A DNA stretch of 64,000 bases from positions 558,001-622,000 of the forward strand of contig CAWEMO010000001.1 of assembly GCA_963810195.1 (NCBI GenBank). Reading direction: 5' to 3'. Positions within the stretch are counted from its first letter, which is position 1; each line of letters opens with the position of its first letter. Shown in pieces: positions 7,755 to 16,439 of the stretch. The DNA comes from Chersky-840 sp963810195. Its GTDB lineage: Bacteria; Actinomycetota; Acidimicrobiia; Acidimicrobiales; UBA8190. The position numbers and the translations under genes are program-made. Below the pieces are notes generated by a model. The model did no database searches. It was not told the origin of the DNA and worked only from the letters and a program-made list of their open reading frames with translations.

Positions 7755-9260
7755 GGGGACTGCGCCCCCGGATCGCGGCCGGAACCGGGCGGGTGGGGGG
7801 ATGCGGCCCCGTTGTGGTCCCTGGTCGGGAGCTCGACGACGAACCGGTTCTCGCCGTCGGGACCGGGCTCCACCCACACCTTGCCCCCGTGCAGACGCAC
7901 GTGCTCGGCGACGAGCGAGAGCCCGAGCCCCGTGCCGTCGGTCACCCCCCGCTGGCCGGCGGCCTGACCCCGGTAGAAGCGCTCGAAGATCCGGACGCGC
8001 TCGCCGGGCGCCACCCCGGGCCCGCGGTCGGCGACCACGAATCGCACGGCACCGCCGGCCCCGGGCTCCACCGCCAGCCGGGTGACACCTCCGGCGTACT
8101 GCTCCGCGTTGTGCACCAGATTGGTCACGACCCGCTCGATGCGGCGCTTGTCCACCCACAGCCGCACCCCCGAGACCTCCGGGTCCACGTCGACGGGGAC
8201 CCCCGGCGCGACCTGCGGCGGCGGCGGCCTGGTGGGCGAGCTCGCCGACCTCGACCTCGTCGAGGGACAGCTCGGCCGACCCGGTGTCCACCCGGCTGAT
8301 CTCCAGGAGGTCGTCGACCATGCGCTGGAACCGATGGAGCTCCGCGCTCAGGAGGTCCAGGGCGTGGCGGCTGCGCGACGGAAGCTCGTCACGGTGCGAC
8401 TCGAGCACCCCGAGCGACGTCGCCAGGGTCGTGAGCGGTGAGCGGAGCTCGTGGCTCACGTCGGCGGTGAAACGCACCTCGTGGTCGATGCGTTCCTGGA
8501 GGGCGTCGGTCATACGGTTGAACGACGAGGCCAGGGCGGACAGCTCGGGGTCCCCTTCGGCGACCAGGCGGGTGTCGAGGCTGCCTCCTGCCACCGTCTC
8601 CGCGGCACGGGAGACCTGCGCCAGGGGACGCAGGGCGCGGCCGCTCGCCCAACGGCCGATCGACGCCCCGGCGACCGTGGTGAGCAGGGCGGCACCGATG
8701 AGCGCCAGCGCCAGGATGCTCAAGGTCCGGCTCTCGTCGTCGAGCGAGAACACCTCGAAGTACGAGGCGCTCACGCTGGGGATCGGCAATCCCACCGCCA
8801 TCTGGGGGGTGTTGCCGAGCACGAAGTGCTGGGTGGCGGGGGTGCCCGAGAGCACGAGGCTGCGCAGGCCACCGGGGATGGCGTTCTCCCCGACGGAGAT
8901 GGACGTGGCGTACCACTGGCCCTTGAGCTCGAGCACCGACCGGGAGCCCGGCACGGTGTCGAGCGAGTCCAACAGCTGCGTGACGTTGGGGTTCACCGAC
9001 CGCAACGACGAGCGAGCCAGTGACGCGTTCACGTACGCCTGGCGCAAGATGGCGGTCTCGCGCTCTCGCAGGATGAACTGCCGGGCCGTGAAGTAGGTGA
9101 GCCCCGCCATGGTCGCCGACAGCGCCAGCGCGCCCAGCCCGAAGGTCACCGTGACCCGGGACCTCAGGCCGAGATCCGACCACGGCAGCGTGCGCCCGCG
9201 CCGGTGCTCGGGGGGAGCCTCGCCCGCAGATCCCGTGCGGCGCGTACGCAGTCCGCGCAT
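7751..9260 (-). CDS. mtrB: sensor histidine kinase, MtrB-like (frame break near 8205-8225)
   Basis: A membrane kinase of about 502 residues once a one-base insertion near 8205-8225, in a GCC run, is removed. The length is 3n+1. Segments in order: TM1 about 35-58, extracytoplasmic sensor domain to about 178, TM2 about 178-202, HAMP, then the phospho-accepting H270 in FTADVSHELRSPLTTL. After the break come the ATPase N-box (NLVHNAEQYAGG), the G1 motif DRGPGV and the G2 motif GTGLGLSLVAEHV. The start is ATG 9260, 8 nt after the response-regulator stop, and its own stop overlaps the lipoprotein start. The order regulator, kinase, lipoprotein matches mtrA-mtrB-lpqB, which controls wall metabolism and division in Actinomycetota. 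The exact orthology is inferred. Confidence 0.82.
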
Positions 9261-9268
9261 GCCGGGCC

Positions 9269-9946
9269 TCAGGTGGCCAGCTTGTAGCCCATCCCCCGCA
9301 CGGTGAGGATGTGTCGGGGGTTGGCGGGGTCGGTCTCGATCTTGGTGCGCAAGCGCCGGATGTGGACGTCGACGAGCCGCCCGTCGCCGAAGTAGTCGTA
9401 GCCCCACACCCGGTCGAGGAGCTGTTCGCGGCTGAGCACTTTGCCCGGGTTGGCGGCCAGCTCGCACAGGAGGCGGAATTCGGTGCGGGTGCAGTGGACC
9501 TCCGCGCCCGCTCTGCGCACCGTGCCCTCGTCGGGAAGCACCTCCACCTCGCCGAAGGAGAGGACGTCGGGTGTGTCCACGGATCGGGAACGACGCAAGA
9601 GCGCCCGGATCCGCGCCGCGAGCTCCTTGGCCACGAAGGGCTTGGTCACGTAGTCGTCGGCCCCGGCCTCGAGGCCGGCCACGACGTCGTGGGTGTCGTT
9701 GCGTGCCGTGACCATGATCACGGGGACGGCGCTGGTGCGCCGCAGCTGCCGACAGCACTCGAACCCGTCCATGCCCGGGAGCATGAGGTCGATGAGCACG
9801 ACGTCGGCGGGCTGGTCGGCGAAGCGATCGAGCCCGACCTCACCGGAGCCGGCCTCGTCCACGTCGTAGCCCTCGTCCTCGAGCGCCAGGCGCATCGAGG
9901 CGCGGATGCGTTCATCGTCCTCGACGAGGAGGATCCGGCTGCTCAC
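9269..9946 (-). CDS. mtrA: OmpR-family response regulator, MtrA-like
   Basis: A 225-residue DNA-binding response regulator. The receiver domain has acidic residues at 10-11, phospho-accepting D53 in VVLIDLMLPGMDG, T80 and K102 in VTKPF. The C-terminal winged helix is of OmpR type (TRTEFRLLCELAANPGKVLSREQLLDRVWGY in part, then VDVHIRRLRTKIE). It starts at GTG 9946 and is followed after 8 nt by the kinase. The MtrA assignment rests on gene order plus domain type. A 13-bp direct duplication covers the start codon and creates a five-codon upstream ORF (see separate entry). Confidence 0.88.
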   Translation of the reverse strand: MSSRILLVEDDERIRASMRLALEDEGYDVDEAGSGEVGLDRFADQPADVVLIDLMLPGMDGFECCRQLRRTSAVPVIMVTARNDTHDVVAGLEAGADDYVTKPFVAKELAARIRALLRRSRSVDTPDVLSFGEVEVLPDEGTVRRAGAEVHCTRTEFRLLCELAANPGKVLSREQLLDRVWGYDYFGDGRLVDVHIRRLRTKIETDPANPRHILTVRGMGYKLAT

Positions 9947-9967
9947 GGGCGCTCGCTCACGGGCGCT
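9941..9967 (-). repeat. 13-bp direct duplication over the mtrA start codon, creating a mini-uORF
   Basis: GCTCACGGGCGCT occurs at 9941-9953 and 9955-9967 (period 14). Each copy holds a GTG on the minus strand, at 9946 (the mtrA start) and 9960. Reading from 9960 gives GTG AGC GAG CGC CCG TGA, a five-codon ORF whose stop overlaps the mtrA start as GTGA. This could couple or dampen mtrA translation. Confidence 0.6.
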
Positions 9968-10034
9968 TCGTCATGGGGAGCGGTCACCGCAGGTGCCTCC
10001 GACCGGGCCCGGGCCCGTCGGGACCTGCCCGGGC

Positions 10035-11723
10035 TCAGCTCGACTTCCAGATCTGGGGGGTCCAGATCGTCCCCACGATCATGCCGTACGCCTTGGCGCC
10101 TTCGGGCGTCGTGGGGTTGTTCCAGTTCTGGACGTCGGAACGGGCGACGACCGCCCACGTCGCCCGGTCCTGCCAGATGTAGGGCAGATCCGCGTTCAGG
10201 CGCTTGGCCACCTGCTGGTACGCGGTCGCCCTGGTGGCCGGGTTGGTCGAGGTGCGCCCCTGCTGGAGGTACGTCTCGATCAGCGGGTCGGTGTTGCGGG
10301 CGAAGTTCGAGGCGATCGACGAAGGGCCGGTCCCGAAGATCTCGGTGGGGCTCCACCACAGGTAGTTGAGGTCGGGGTCCACCGCCGCGAACTGCCGCCA
10401 GGAGGTGGCCTGGAACAGGCCCCCCAGGGCGTTGTTGATCTGGTCGGCCTGCTGGACCTGGGTGAGCGTGACCGTCATGCCCACCGCCTCGAGTTGGCTC
10501 TGGAGGAACTGCACCACCTGGATCGAGTACCCCGAGGTGGTCGACTGGAGCGTGAACGCCACCGGCTTGCCGGTCTCGCTCTCGAGCTGCTTGACGAGCG
10601 CCGTGGCCTTGGTCGGGTTGTAGGCCGGATACCCCGCGTCGGTCAGGTAGTACGGGGTGTTGGGCACGAAGGGCTGGTTGGTGGGTGGGTTGACACCCTT
10701 GTCGACGACCTGCGAGTACTGCTTGGAGTTGATGGCCATGGCCATGGCCTGGCGGACGCGGATGTCCTTCATGGCGGGGTCCGCCAGGTTGCACATGATG
10801 AAGTTCATGTCGGGCTCGCCCACGATGTGCGCGCTGTCGTCGAGGAAGCCGTAGCTGGCGTCGTCCGTGAAGCTCAGGATGCTCTCGGGCAGGTCGGTGT
10901 GCATGATGTCGATGTTGCCGGCGAGCAGGGCGTTGGCCCGTTGCTGCGCGTCGGTGATGGGGCGGTAGGTGACCGAGTCGAGGTAGGGCAGCCCTCCTCC
11001 TCTCCAGTAGTCCGGGTTGCGGACCGCGGTGAAGTGGTCGTTGGGCTCCCATTCCTTGAACTTGAACGGGCCGGTGCCGACGGGCTGCTCCGACCCTTTG
11101 GGGTTGGCGATCATCGACGGGGCGATGATGTAGCCCGGCTGGCCCCCGATGCCGCCGGCGAGGTACGCGGGGAACGGCACCCAGGGTTGCTTCAAGGTGA
11201 CGGTCACGGTGTTCGAGCTCGTCGCCGAGATGTCGCTCACGGCGGTGAAGGTCACGCCGAGGAGGTTGTCCTTGAAGTGGTTGAGGCTCCCGGCGATGGC
11301 GGCCGCGTCGCAGGGCGTGCCGTCGTGGAACCGGACGTTGGGACGCGCCGTGATCGTCCACACCGAGTAGTCGGCGTTGGGGGTGATGGCCTGGGCGAGG
11401 TAGGGCTGCACGCTGCCGTCGGCGGCGATGATGGTGAGCGGGTCGAAGACCGTCCGGGCGTAGAGCACCCCGGTCTCGTCGAAGCGGCCGGTGGCGGGGT
11501 CGAACCCCTGCTCCTCGGCCTCGACGCCGAAGACGAGCGCCCCGCCCTTCTTCGGCGTAGCGGTCGAGATGCCGTTACGGGGCCCGCTCGACAGCGACCC
11601 CGAGCCGCCCGAGCCCGAGCCGCAGGCGCTCAGGAGGCCGCCCGCTCCACCGGCGGCAGCCACGCCTCCGGCGGCGAGGAGCCCTCGAGCCAGGAAGGAA
11701 CGACGATCGATGTGGTCGGGCAC
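10035..11723 (-). CDS. ABC transporter solute-binding lipoprotein, family 5 (peptide/nickel type), Tat-exported
   Basis: A 562-residue extracytoplasmic binding protein. The start at GTG 11723 follows a GGGGGTAGGG Shine-Dalgarno stretch and gives a short N-terminus with a twin-arginine motif RRSFLARG and the lipobox LLSAC, so it is probably exported by Tat and lipid-anchored. The family 5 features are clear: a domain opening LVFGVEAEEQGFDPATG, then PVGTGPFKF, NPDYWRGG, and the VRQAMAMAINSKQYSQ signature. Typical ligands are oligopeptides, dipeptides, nickel or glycosides. No permease or ATPase gene is adjacent, so it is an orphan component here and the ligand is unknown. It lies upstream of mtrA on the same strand, with an 88-nt gap holding GC-rich self-complementary stretches. 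Confidence 0.88.
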   Translation of the reverse strand: MPDHIDRRSFLARGLLAAGGVAAAGGAGGLLSACGSGSGGSGSLSSGPRNGISTATPKKGGALVFGVEAEEQGFDPATGRFDETGVLYARTVFDPLTIIAADGSVQPYLAQAITPNADYSVWTITARPNVRFHDGTPCDAAAIAGSLNHFKDNLLGVTFTAVSDISATSSNTVTVTLKQPWVPFPAYLAGGIGGQPGYIIAPSMIANPKGSEQPVGTGPFKFKEWEPNDHFTAVRNPDYWRGGGLPYLDSVTYRPITDAQQRANALLAGNIDIMHTDLPESILSFTDDASYGFLDDSAHIVGEPDMNFIMCNLADPAMKDIRVRQAMAMAINSKQYSQVVDKGVNPPTNQPFVPNTPYYLTDAGYPAYNPTKATALVKQLESETGKPVAFTLQSTTSGYSIQVVQFLQSQLEAVGMTVTLTQVQQADQINNALGGLFQATSWRQFAAVDPDLNYLWWSPTEIFGTGPSSIASNFARNTDPLIETYLQQGRTSTNPATRATAYQQVAKRLNADLPYIWQDRATWAVVARSDVQNWNNPTTPEGAKAYGMIVGTIWTPQIWKSS

Positions 11724-11844
11724 GGTCCCTACCCCCTTCGGTGCGCTTCGGCAGCATCTCGCCAGGTGACGCCATGCACCGGTCAGGACAATAGCGTTGT
11801 CGCCCCGCCGAGACGGGTAACGCCGCCACCCTGGTCGCGACGGG

Positions 11845-11850
11845 TAGCGT
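11845..11850 (+). promoter_or_regulatory. leaderless-type -10 of xerC
   Basis: TAGCGT ends 6 nt before ATG 11857, with no Shine-Dalgarno between. A second TAGCGT at 11792-11797 lies upstream in a partly repeated context (GACGGGTA.CG occurs twice). Confidence 0.5.
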
Positions 11851-11856
11851 TGCCCC

Positions 11857-12786
11857 ATGGCCTGGGACTCCGAGGCGTTCTCCCGTTCCCTGGGAGGGCA
11901 GTCCCCGGCGACGCGCCGCGCCTATACGGGTGACCTGAGGGACTTCGTCACCTGGGCGCAACGCGCGTCGGTGGACGGTCCCGCCGCCGTGGACCGGATG
12001 CTGTTGCGCCGGTACCTGGGATACCTGACCACGCGCCGCTACGCCCGGTCCACCATGGCGCGCAAGGCCGCCGCGCTGCGGTGCTACTTCGCGTGGCAGC
12101 GACGCCGGGGGGTCCTCGACGTCGACCCCGCCCGCCGGCTGTCGTCGCCGGGGGGGCCGTCGCGTCTGCCAAAGGTGCTCGAGCACGCGGAACTCGAGGT
12201 CCTTCTGGACGGATCGACCCCGGCGGGAGGCGAGCCGGTGTCGGCGGACGGCTCCGGGGACGAGGCGTCGCAGTCCCTGGAACACCACGACGCGGTGGCG
12301 GCGCGTGACGACGCGGTGCTCGAGCTCCTCTACGGGTGCGGGCTCCGCGTCGCCGAGCTGTGCGGGCTCGACATCGGCGACCTCGACATGCGGTCCCGCA
12401 TGGTCACGGTGATGGGGAAGGGGCGTCGCCAGCGACGGGTGCCGATGCACGACCGTTGTGCCGAGGCCATCGACCTCTGGCTGGCACGGGGGCGCCCGAC
12501 GCTCGCGACCGAGGTGTCACCCCCGCACGCCGCCTTCCTGAACCGCCGGGGTGCACGCCTGGGCACCCGGGACGTCCGGCGCGTCATCGACCGCAGGTCC
12601 CCGGTCCCCACGCACCCGCACGCCCTCCGCCACAGCTTCGCCACGCACCTCCTCGATGGGGGTGCTGACCTGCGTGTCGTCCAGGAACTGCTGGGACACG
12701 CCAGTCTGCAGACCACGCAGGTCTACACTCATGTCAGCAAGGACCGGTTGCTCTCGGTGTACGGGGCGACCCATCCCCGAGCGTAG
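11857..12786 (+). CDS. xerC: tyrosine recombinase XerC/XerD family
   Basis: A 309-residue site-specific recombinase that resolves chromosome dimers at dif with FtsK. All catalytic residues are visible: R164 in GCGLRVAEL, K188 in MGKGRRQRRVP, H255 and R258 in HPHALRHSFATHLLD, H281 in LLGHAS and nucleophile Y290 in TTQVYTHVS. The N-terminal SAM-like core-binding domain is complete. An acidic linker of about 25 residues (roughly 120-147) between domains is longer than usual. Position just upstream of a WhiG-type sigma gene and rpsB is the conserved actinobacterial place for xerC. The ftsK gene in this window is the likely partner. Confidence 0.88.
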   Translation: MAWDSEAFSRSLGGQSPATRRAYTGDLRDFVTWAQRASVDGPAAVDRMLLRRYLGYLTTRRYARSTMARKAAALRCYFAWQRRRGVLDVDPARRLSSPGGPSRLPKVLEHAELEVLLDGSTPAGGEPVSADGSGDEASQSLEHHDAVAARDDAVLELLYGCGLRVAELCGLDIGDLDMRSRMVTVMGKGRRQRRVPMHDRCAEAIDLWLARGRPTLATEVSPPHAAFLNRRGARLGTRDVRRVIDRRSPVPTHPHALRHSFATHLLDGGADLRVVQELLGHASLQTTQVYTHVSKDRLLSVYGATHPRA

Positions 12787-12794
12787 GGGGAGGC

Positions 12795-13646
12795 GTGACC
12801 ACGGAGGACGACGGCGGCACCGCACGCCTGTGGGTCGAGTACAAAAAGAGCGGCGAACGTCGTTTACGCGACCAGCTGATCGTCTTGTACTCGCCTCTGG
12901 TGAAGTACGTCGCCGCCCGAGTGGCGGTCGGCCTCCCCCAGCACGTCGACGGCTCCGACCTGGTGAGCTACGGCATCATCGGGCTGATCGACGCCATCGA
13001 CAGGTTCAGCCCTGACCGCCAGGTCAAATTCGAGACCTACGCCATCCCGCGGATCCGGGGGGCGATCATCGACGAGCTGCGCGCCATCGACTGGGTGCCG
13101 CGCTCGGTCAGGGCCAAGGCGCGCGCCGTGGAGCAGGCGTACGCCTCGCTGGAGGCGACGCTGCTGCGGACACCGACCGATGCCGAGGTGGCGGCCGAGC
13201 TGGACATGTCGGAGTCCGACCTCCAGGACATCCTCAGACAGATCTCCTTCGTGGGCGTGGCCGCCCTCGACGAGGTGTTCATGGTGGGTGGTGACCGCAC
13301 CGACCGCACCACGCTCGGCGACACCATCCCCGATGCCGCCGCGGGCCCTGTGGCGTTGTTCGAGGACAAGGAGTCCAAGGAGATCCTCGCCCAGGCGATC
13401 ATGCAGCTCGGTGAGCGGGAGCGGACGGTCCTGTCGCTCTACTACTACGAGGGCCTGACCCTGGCCGAGATCGGCGAGATCCTGGGAGTGACCGAGAGCC
13501 GCGTGTGCCAGATCCACACCAAGGCGGTCTTGCAGTTGCGGGGCCGGCTGAGCGACCGCTCCCCGGACGGGACCGACACCCGCAGCCGCGGGCGGCCCCC
13601 GGGGGGCCGGCGCGGCCCGCGCCCGAGCGTCGCCGCCACCGGCTGA
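12795..13646 (+). CDS. whiG: FliA/WhiG-family RNA polymerase sigma factor
   Basis: A 283-residue alternative sigma-70 factor of the FliA/WhiG group. Region 2 includes LVKYVAARVAVGLPQHVDGSDLVSYG in part, then FETYAIPRIRGAIIDELR. Region 3 contains WVPRSVRAKAR, and region 4 the helix-turn-helix LTLAEIGEILGVTESRVCQIH. The start is GTG 12795 behind GGGGGAGG. In Streptomyces WhiG drives early sporulation genes, and FliA drives flagellar genes elsewhere. No flagellar genes are in view, so the regulon is unknown. The tail of about 35 residues is basic and low-complexity. The xerC-whiG-rpsB order supports orthology. Confidence 0.88.
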   Translation: MTTEDDGGTARLWVEYKKSGERRLRDQLIVLYSPLVKYVAARVAVGLPQHVDGSDLVSYGIIGLIDAIDRFSPDRQVKFETYAIPRIRGAIIDELRAIDWVPRSVRAKARAVEQAYASLEATLLRTPTDAEVAAELDMSESDLQDILRQISFVGVAALDEVFMVGGDRTDRTTLGDTIPDAAAGPVALFEDKESKEILAQAIMQLGERERTVLSLYYYEGLTLAEIGEILGVTESRVCQIHTKAVLQLRGRLSDRSPDGTDTRSRGRPPGGRRGPRPSVAATG

Positions 13647-13658
13647 CCTCGCGTCCCG

Positions 13659-13676
13659 CCGCGGGCTTGCCCGCGG
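13659..13676 (+). terminator. GC-rich hairpin after the sigma-factor gene
   Basis: CCGCGGGC (13659-13666) and GCCCGCGG (13669-13676) are exact reverse complements separated by TT, 13 nt after the stop codon. There is no T-run, so it is a weak intrinsic terminator or a 3'-end stabilising stem. Confidence 0.4.
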
Positions 13677-13745
13677 GTTCGTAGAAGGACGAGGCGGCCT
13701 GGGGTCTGCTTGGCGGCGGCTGTCACGGACCACGGGGCGGTCGGT

Positions 13746-13868
13746 TACCATGGCACCGTCCCGCCGAGCGGCAGGACACGACGAACACTTCGAAGCACCC
13801 GGGCGCGTCCACGGTCGCCCCTGCGGGAGCGCAGCGCCGGGGAAGGACAACCGATGGGAGGACCAGCC
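13746..13868 (+). promoter_or_regulatory. candidate rpsB promoter -10 and leader
   Basis: TACCAT at 13746-13751, in GGTTACCAT, resembles a -10 element; no clear -35 is seen. It would give a leader of about 110 nt ending in the GGGAGG Shine-Dalgarno (from 13856) of rpsB. S2 leaders often mediate autogenous control, but no specific binding structure could be recognised here. Confidence 0.35.
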
Positions 13869-14864
13869 GTGGCAGTTGTCACGACTCGGCAGTTGCTGGA
13901 GGCCGGCATGCATTTCGGCCATCAGACCCGCCGATGGAACCCGAAGATGCGCCGTTTCATCCTGGGCGAGCGCAACGGGATCTACATCATCGACCTCAAG
14001 AAGACCCTCGAGGGTCTCGAGGAGGCCTACGGGTACGTCCGCGACCTGGTGGCCAAGGGCGGCATCCTGCTCTTCGTCGGCACCAAGAAGCAGACCCAGG
14101 GCCCGATCGCCACCTATGCGCGCGCGTGCGGGATGCCGTACGTCAACGAGCGGTGGCTGGGTGGGATGCTGACCAACTTCGCCACCATCTCGTCACGCGT
14201 CGGGAAGATGCGTGAGTACGAGGCCATGGAGCGAGCCGGCGACTTCGACGCCATGCCCAAGAAGGAAGGCCTCCGCCACCGCCGCGAGCTGGAGAAGCTG
14301 CGCCGAAACCTGGGCGGCATCCGCGACCTCGACCGGCTCCCCGACGCCGTCTTCGTGATCGACACCAAGAAGGAGCACATCGCGGTCACCGAGGCCAACA
14401 AGCTGGTCATGCCCATCGTGGCCGTGGTCGACACCAACTGCGACCCTGACGTGATCACCTACGTCATCCCCGGCAACGACGACGCCATCCGGTCCGGCGC
14501 GCTCATGTGCCGAGTCATGGCCGAGGCCGTGGTCGAGGGGCGCTGGGTGGCCGAGCACAGGCCCGCACCGCCCGCGCCCCCGGCGTCGGCGACGGCCACG
14601 GGACCGCGCCGTGCACCTCGGGCGCCGCGGGCGCCGGTGGGGTCCGACACACCCGAGCCGCCCTCCGACGAGCCCGCGGCCGCGGCCGCGCCCGCGGCGA
14701 GCGAGGGCGCGCCGACGGCCGGGGGGGAGCCGGCGACATCCGGCGCACCTGCTTCGGCCGCGCCGACCGCGACAACGGCGCCGATCTCGGACGCCGCGGA
14801 CGCGGACGCGGCGGGGTCTGCTCCGGCCACCACCGATGCCCGTCCACTCACCGACGAGAGCTAG
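13869..14864 (+). CDS. rpsB: 30S ribosomal protein S2 with long low-complexity C-terminal tail
   Basis: A 331-residue S2 protein. The start is GTG 13869, seven bases after a GGGAGG Shine-Dalgarno; ATG 13854 is less likely. The conserved core begins LLEAGMHFGHQTRRWNPKM and includes YIIDLKKTLEGLEEA, WLGGMLTNFATIS and DTNCDPDVITYVIPGNDDAIRS. The core ends near residue 228. About 100 residues rich in Ala, Pro and acidic residues follow, a tail longer than in most bacteria although actinobacterial S2 proteins are often extended. Ribosomal assembly and mRNA binding at the 30S platform are the role. It is followed by tsf after 2 nt. Confidence 0.97.
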   Translation: MAVVTTRQLLEAGMHFGHQTRRWNPKMRRFILGERNGIYIIDLKKTLEGLEEAYGYVRDLVAKGGILLFVGTKKQTQGPIATYARACGMPYVNERWLGGMLTNFATISSRVGKMREYEAMERAGDFDAMPKKEGLRHRRELEKLRRNLGGIRDLDRLPDAVFVIDTKKEHIAVTEANKLVMPIVAVVDTNCDPDVITYVIPGNDDAIRSGALMCRVMAEAVVEGRWVAEHRPAPPAPPASATATGPRRAPRAPRAPVGSDTPEPPSDEPAAAAAPAASEGAPTAGGEPATSGAPASAAPTATTAPISDAADADAAGSAPATTDARPLTDES

Positions 14865-14866
14865 CG

Positions 14867-15661
14867 ATGGCCGACTTCACCGCAAAGGACGTTCAGACAC
14901 TGCGCCGGGCCACCGGCGCGGGCATGCTCGACAGCAAGCGCGCCCTCGAGGAGACCGGCGGCGACATGGACAAGGCCCGGCAGTGGCTGCGCGAGCAGGG
15001 CCTGGCCGGCGCGGCCAAGCGTTCGGACCGCGAGGCGACCCAGGGGGCGGTGGCGCTGGCCGTGTCCGGGCGCAACGCGGCCATCGTCGAGCTTCGCTGC
15101 GAGACCGACTTCGTGGCCAAGGCCGAGAGCTTCGTCAACCTCACCGACGAGCTCGCCCAGCTCGTGGCGGAGAAGGGCCAGCAGGCGCTGTCCGATCGCA
15201 GCGACGACATCGACGAGCTCAAGACCACGCTCAAGGAGAACATCTCGGTGGGGGAGATCGCCCGGTTCGAGATGGGCGAGAGCTCGGTCGTCGGGACGTA
15301 CCTGCACATGCAGTCGGGTCGGGGTGTGAACGCCGTGCTCGTGGAGATGACCGGCGCCACCGACGAGCTGGCGCACGACGTCGCCGTCCACGTGGCGTTC
15401 GCCCGTCCGACGTACCTCCGGCGCGAGGACGTGCCCCAGGAGGAGGTCGACGCCGAGCGCGCCACCATCGAGAAGCTGTCGCGCAACGAGGGGAAGCCGG
15501 AGGCGGCCCTCCCCAAGATCGTGGACGGCCGGATGAACGGGTGGTTCAAAGAGCGGTGCCTGCTCGAGCAGCCCTACGCCAAGGACGAGAAGCGCACGAT
15601 CGCCCAACTCGTCGGGAGCGCGGAGATCGTGCGGTTCGCCCAGGTCGTTGTCGGCGGCTGA
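14867..15661 (+). CDS. tsf: translation elongation factor Ts
   Basis: EF-Ts is the guanine-nucleotide exchange factor for EF-Tu. The 264-residue protein has the N-terminal UBA-like domain (VQTLRRATGAGMLDSKRALEETGGD), the core signature ELRCETDFVAKAESF, and the C-terminal QPYAKDEKRTIAQLV. The start is ATG 14867, 2 nt after the rpsB stop (CTAGCGATGG). The rpsB-tsf-pyrH-frr order is one of the most conserved in bacteria. The length is usual for the shorter actinobacterial form. Nothing is odd. Confidence 0.97.
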   Translation: MADFTAKDVQTLRRATGAGMLDSKRALEETGGDMDKARQWLREQGLAGAAKRSDREATQGAVALAVSGRNAAIVELRCETDFVAKAESFVNLTDELAQLVAEKGQQALSDRSDDIDELKTTLKENISVGEIARFEMGESSVVGTYLHMQSGRGVNAVLVEMTGATDELAHDVAVHVAFARPTYLRREDVPQEEVDAERATIEKLSRNEGKPEAALPKIVDGRMNGWFKERCLLEQPYAKDEKRTIAQLVGSAEIVRFAQVVVGG

Positions 15662-15680
15662 GGTCGCCGGGAGCGACGCG

Positions 15681-16439
15681 GTGGCGTCGATGACGTCCGA
15701 GGCCCCAGCGTCGGGTGGGGTGCTCAGCAAGCGCCGGGTCGTCCTCAAGATGTCGGGCGAGGCCCTGGCGTCCTCCGCGTCCGACGAGACCATCGACGGC
15801 GTGGTGGTCGAGCGCTTCGCGCGGGAGATCGCCGTGGCGCGCGCCGAGCTCGATCTCGAGCTCGCCATCGTGGTGGGCGGGGGCAACATCTGGCGGGGTG
15901 CCATCGGGGAGGCCCAGGGGCTCGACCGCACGACGTCGGACACCATGGGCATGCTCGCCACCGTCGTCAACGCGCTCGCCCTCCAGGACGCCATCGAGCG
16001 CCACGGCCAGCCCACCCGTGTGCTGTCGGCCATCTCCATGGCCGAGGTGGCCGAGCCCTATATCCGGCGGCGGGCCATCCGTCACCTGGAGAAGGGCCGC
16101 GTGGTGATCTTCGCGGCGGGCATGGGGAACCCGTACTTCACCACCGACACCTCCGCCGCGCTGCGGGCCGCCGAGATCGAGGCCGAGATCCTGCTGAAGG
16201 GCACGCACTCGGGGGTCGACGGGGTCTACAGCGCCGACCCCAAGCTCGACCCCGGCGCGCACCGCTACGACGAGCTCGCGTTCATGGACGTGGTCAACCA
16301 GGACCTGCGGGTCATGGACCTCACGGCGATCACCTTCTGCAAGGACAACCGCCTCCCCGTGCTGGTATTCGACCTGATGGGGCCCGGGAACCTGCATCGT
16401 GCGCTGGCCGGCGAGGAGATCGGTACGCTGATCAGGTGA
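15681..16439 (+). CDS. pyrH: uridylate kinase
   Basis: UMP kinase, converting UMP to UDP in pyrimidine synthesis; an amino-acid-kinase-fold hexamer. Motifs: VVLKMSGEALA (phosphate-binding), VVGGGNIWRG, DTMGMLATVVNALALQDA, and GTHSGVDGVYSADPK. GTG 15681 is chosen because GGGAG lies 7 nt upstream. TTG 15648 would overlap tsf, and ATG 15690 is also possible. The protein is about 252 residues. Its stop overlaps the start of frr (GTGATG). Confidence 0.95.
   Translation: MASMTSEAPASGGVLSKRRVVLKMSGEALASSASDETIDGVVVERFAREIAVARAELDLELAIVVGGGNIWRGAIGEAQGLDRTTSDTMGMLATVVNALALQDAIERHGQPTRVLSAISMAEVAEPYIRRRAIRHLEKGRVVIFAAGMGNPYFTTDTSAALRAAEIEAEILLKGTHSGVDGVYSADPKLDPGAHRYDELAFMDVVNQDLRVMDLTAITFCKDNRLPVLVFDLMGPGNLHRALAGEEIGTLIR

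Noticed and set aside
11857..12786. Tyrosine recombinase as an integrase of a mobile element
   Set aside because: Position between the core genes whiG/rpsB and a transporter, together with XerC/D-type motifs and no attachment-site repeats, fits housekeeping XerC.
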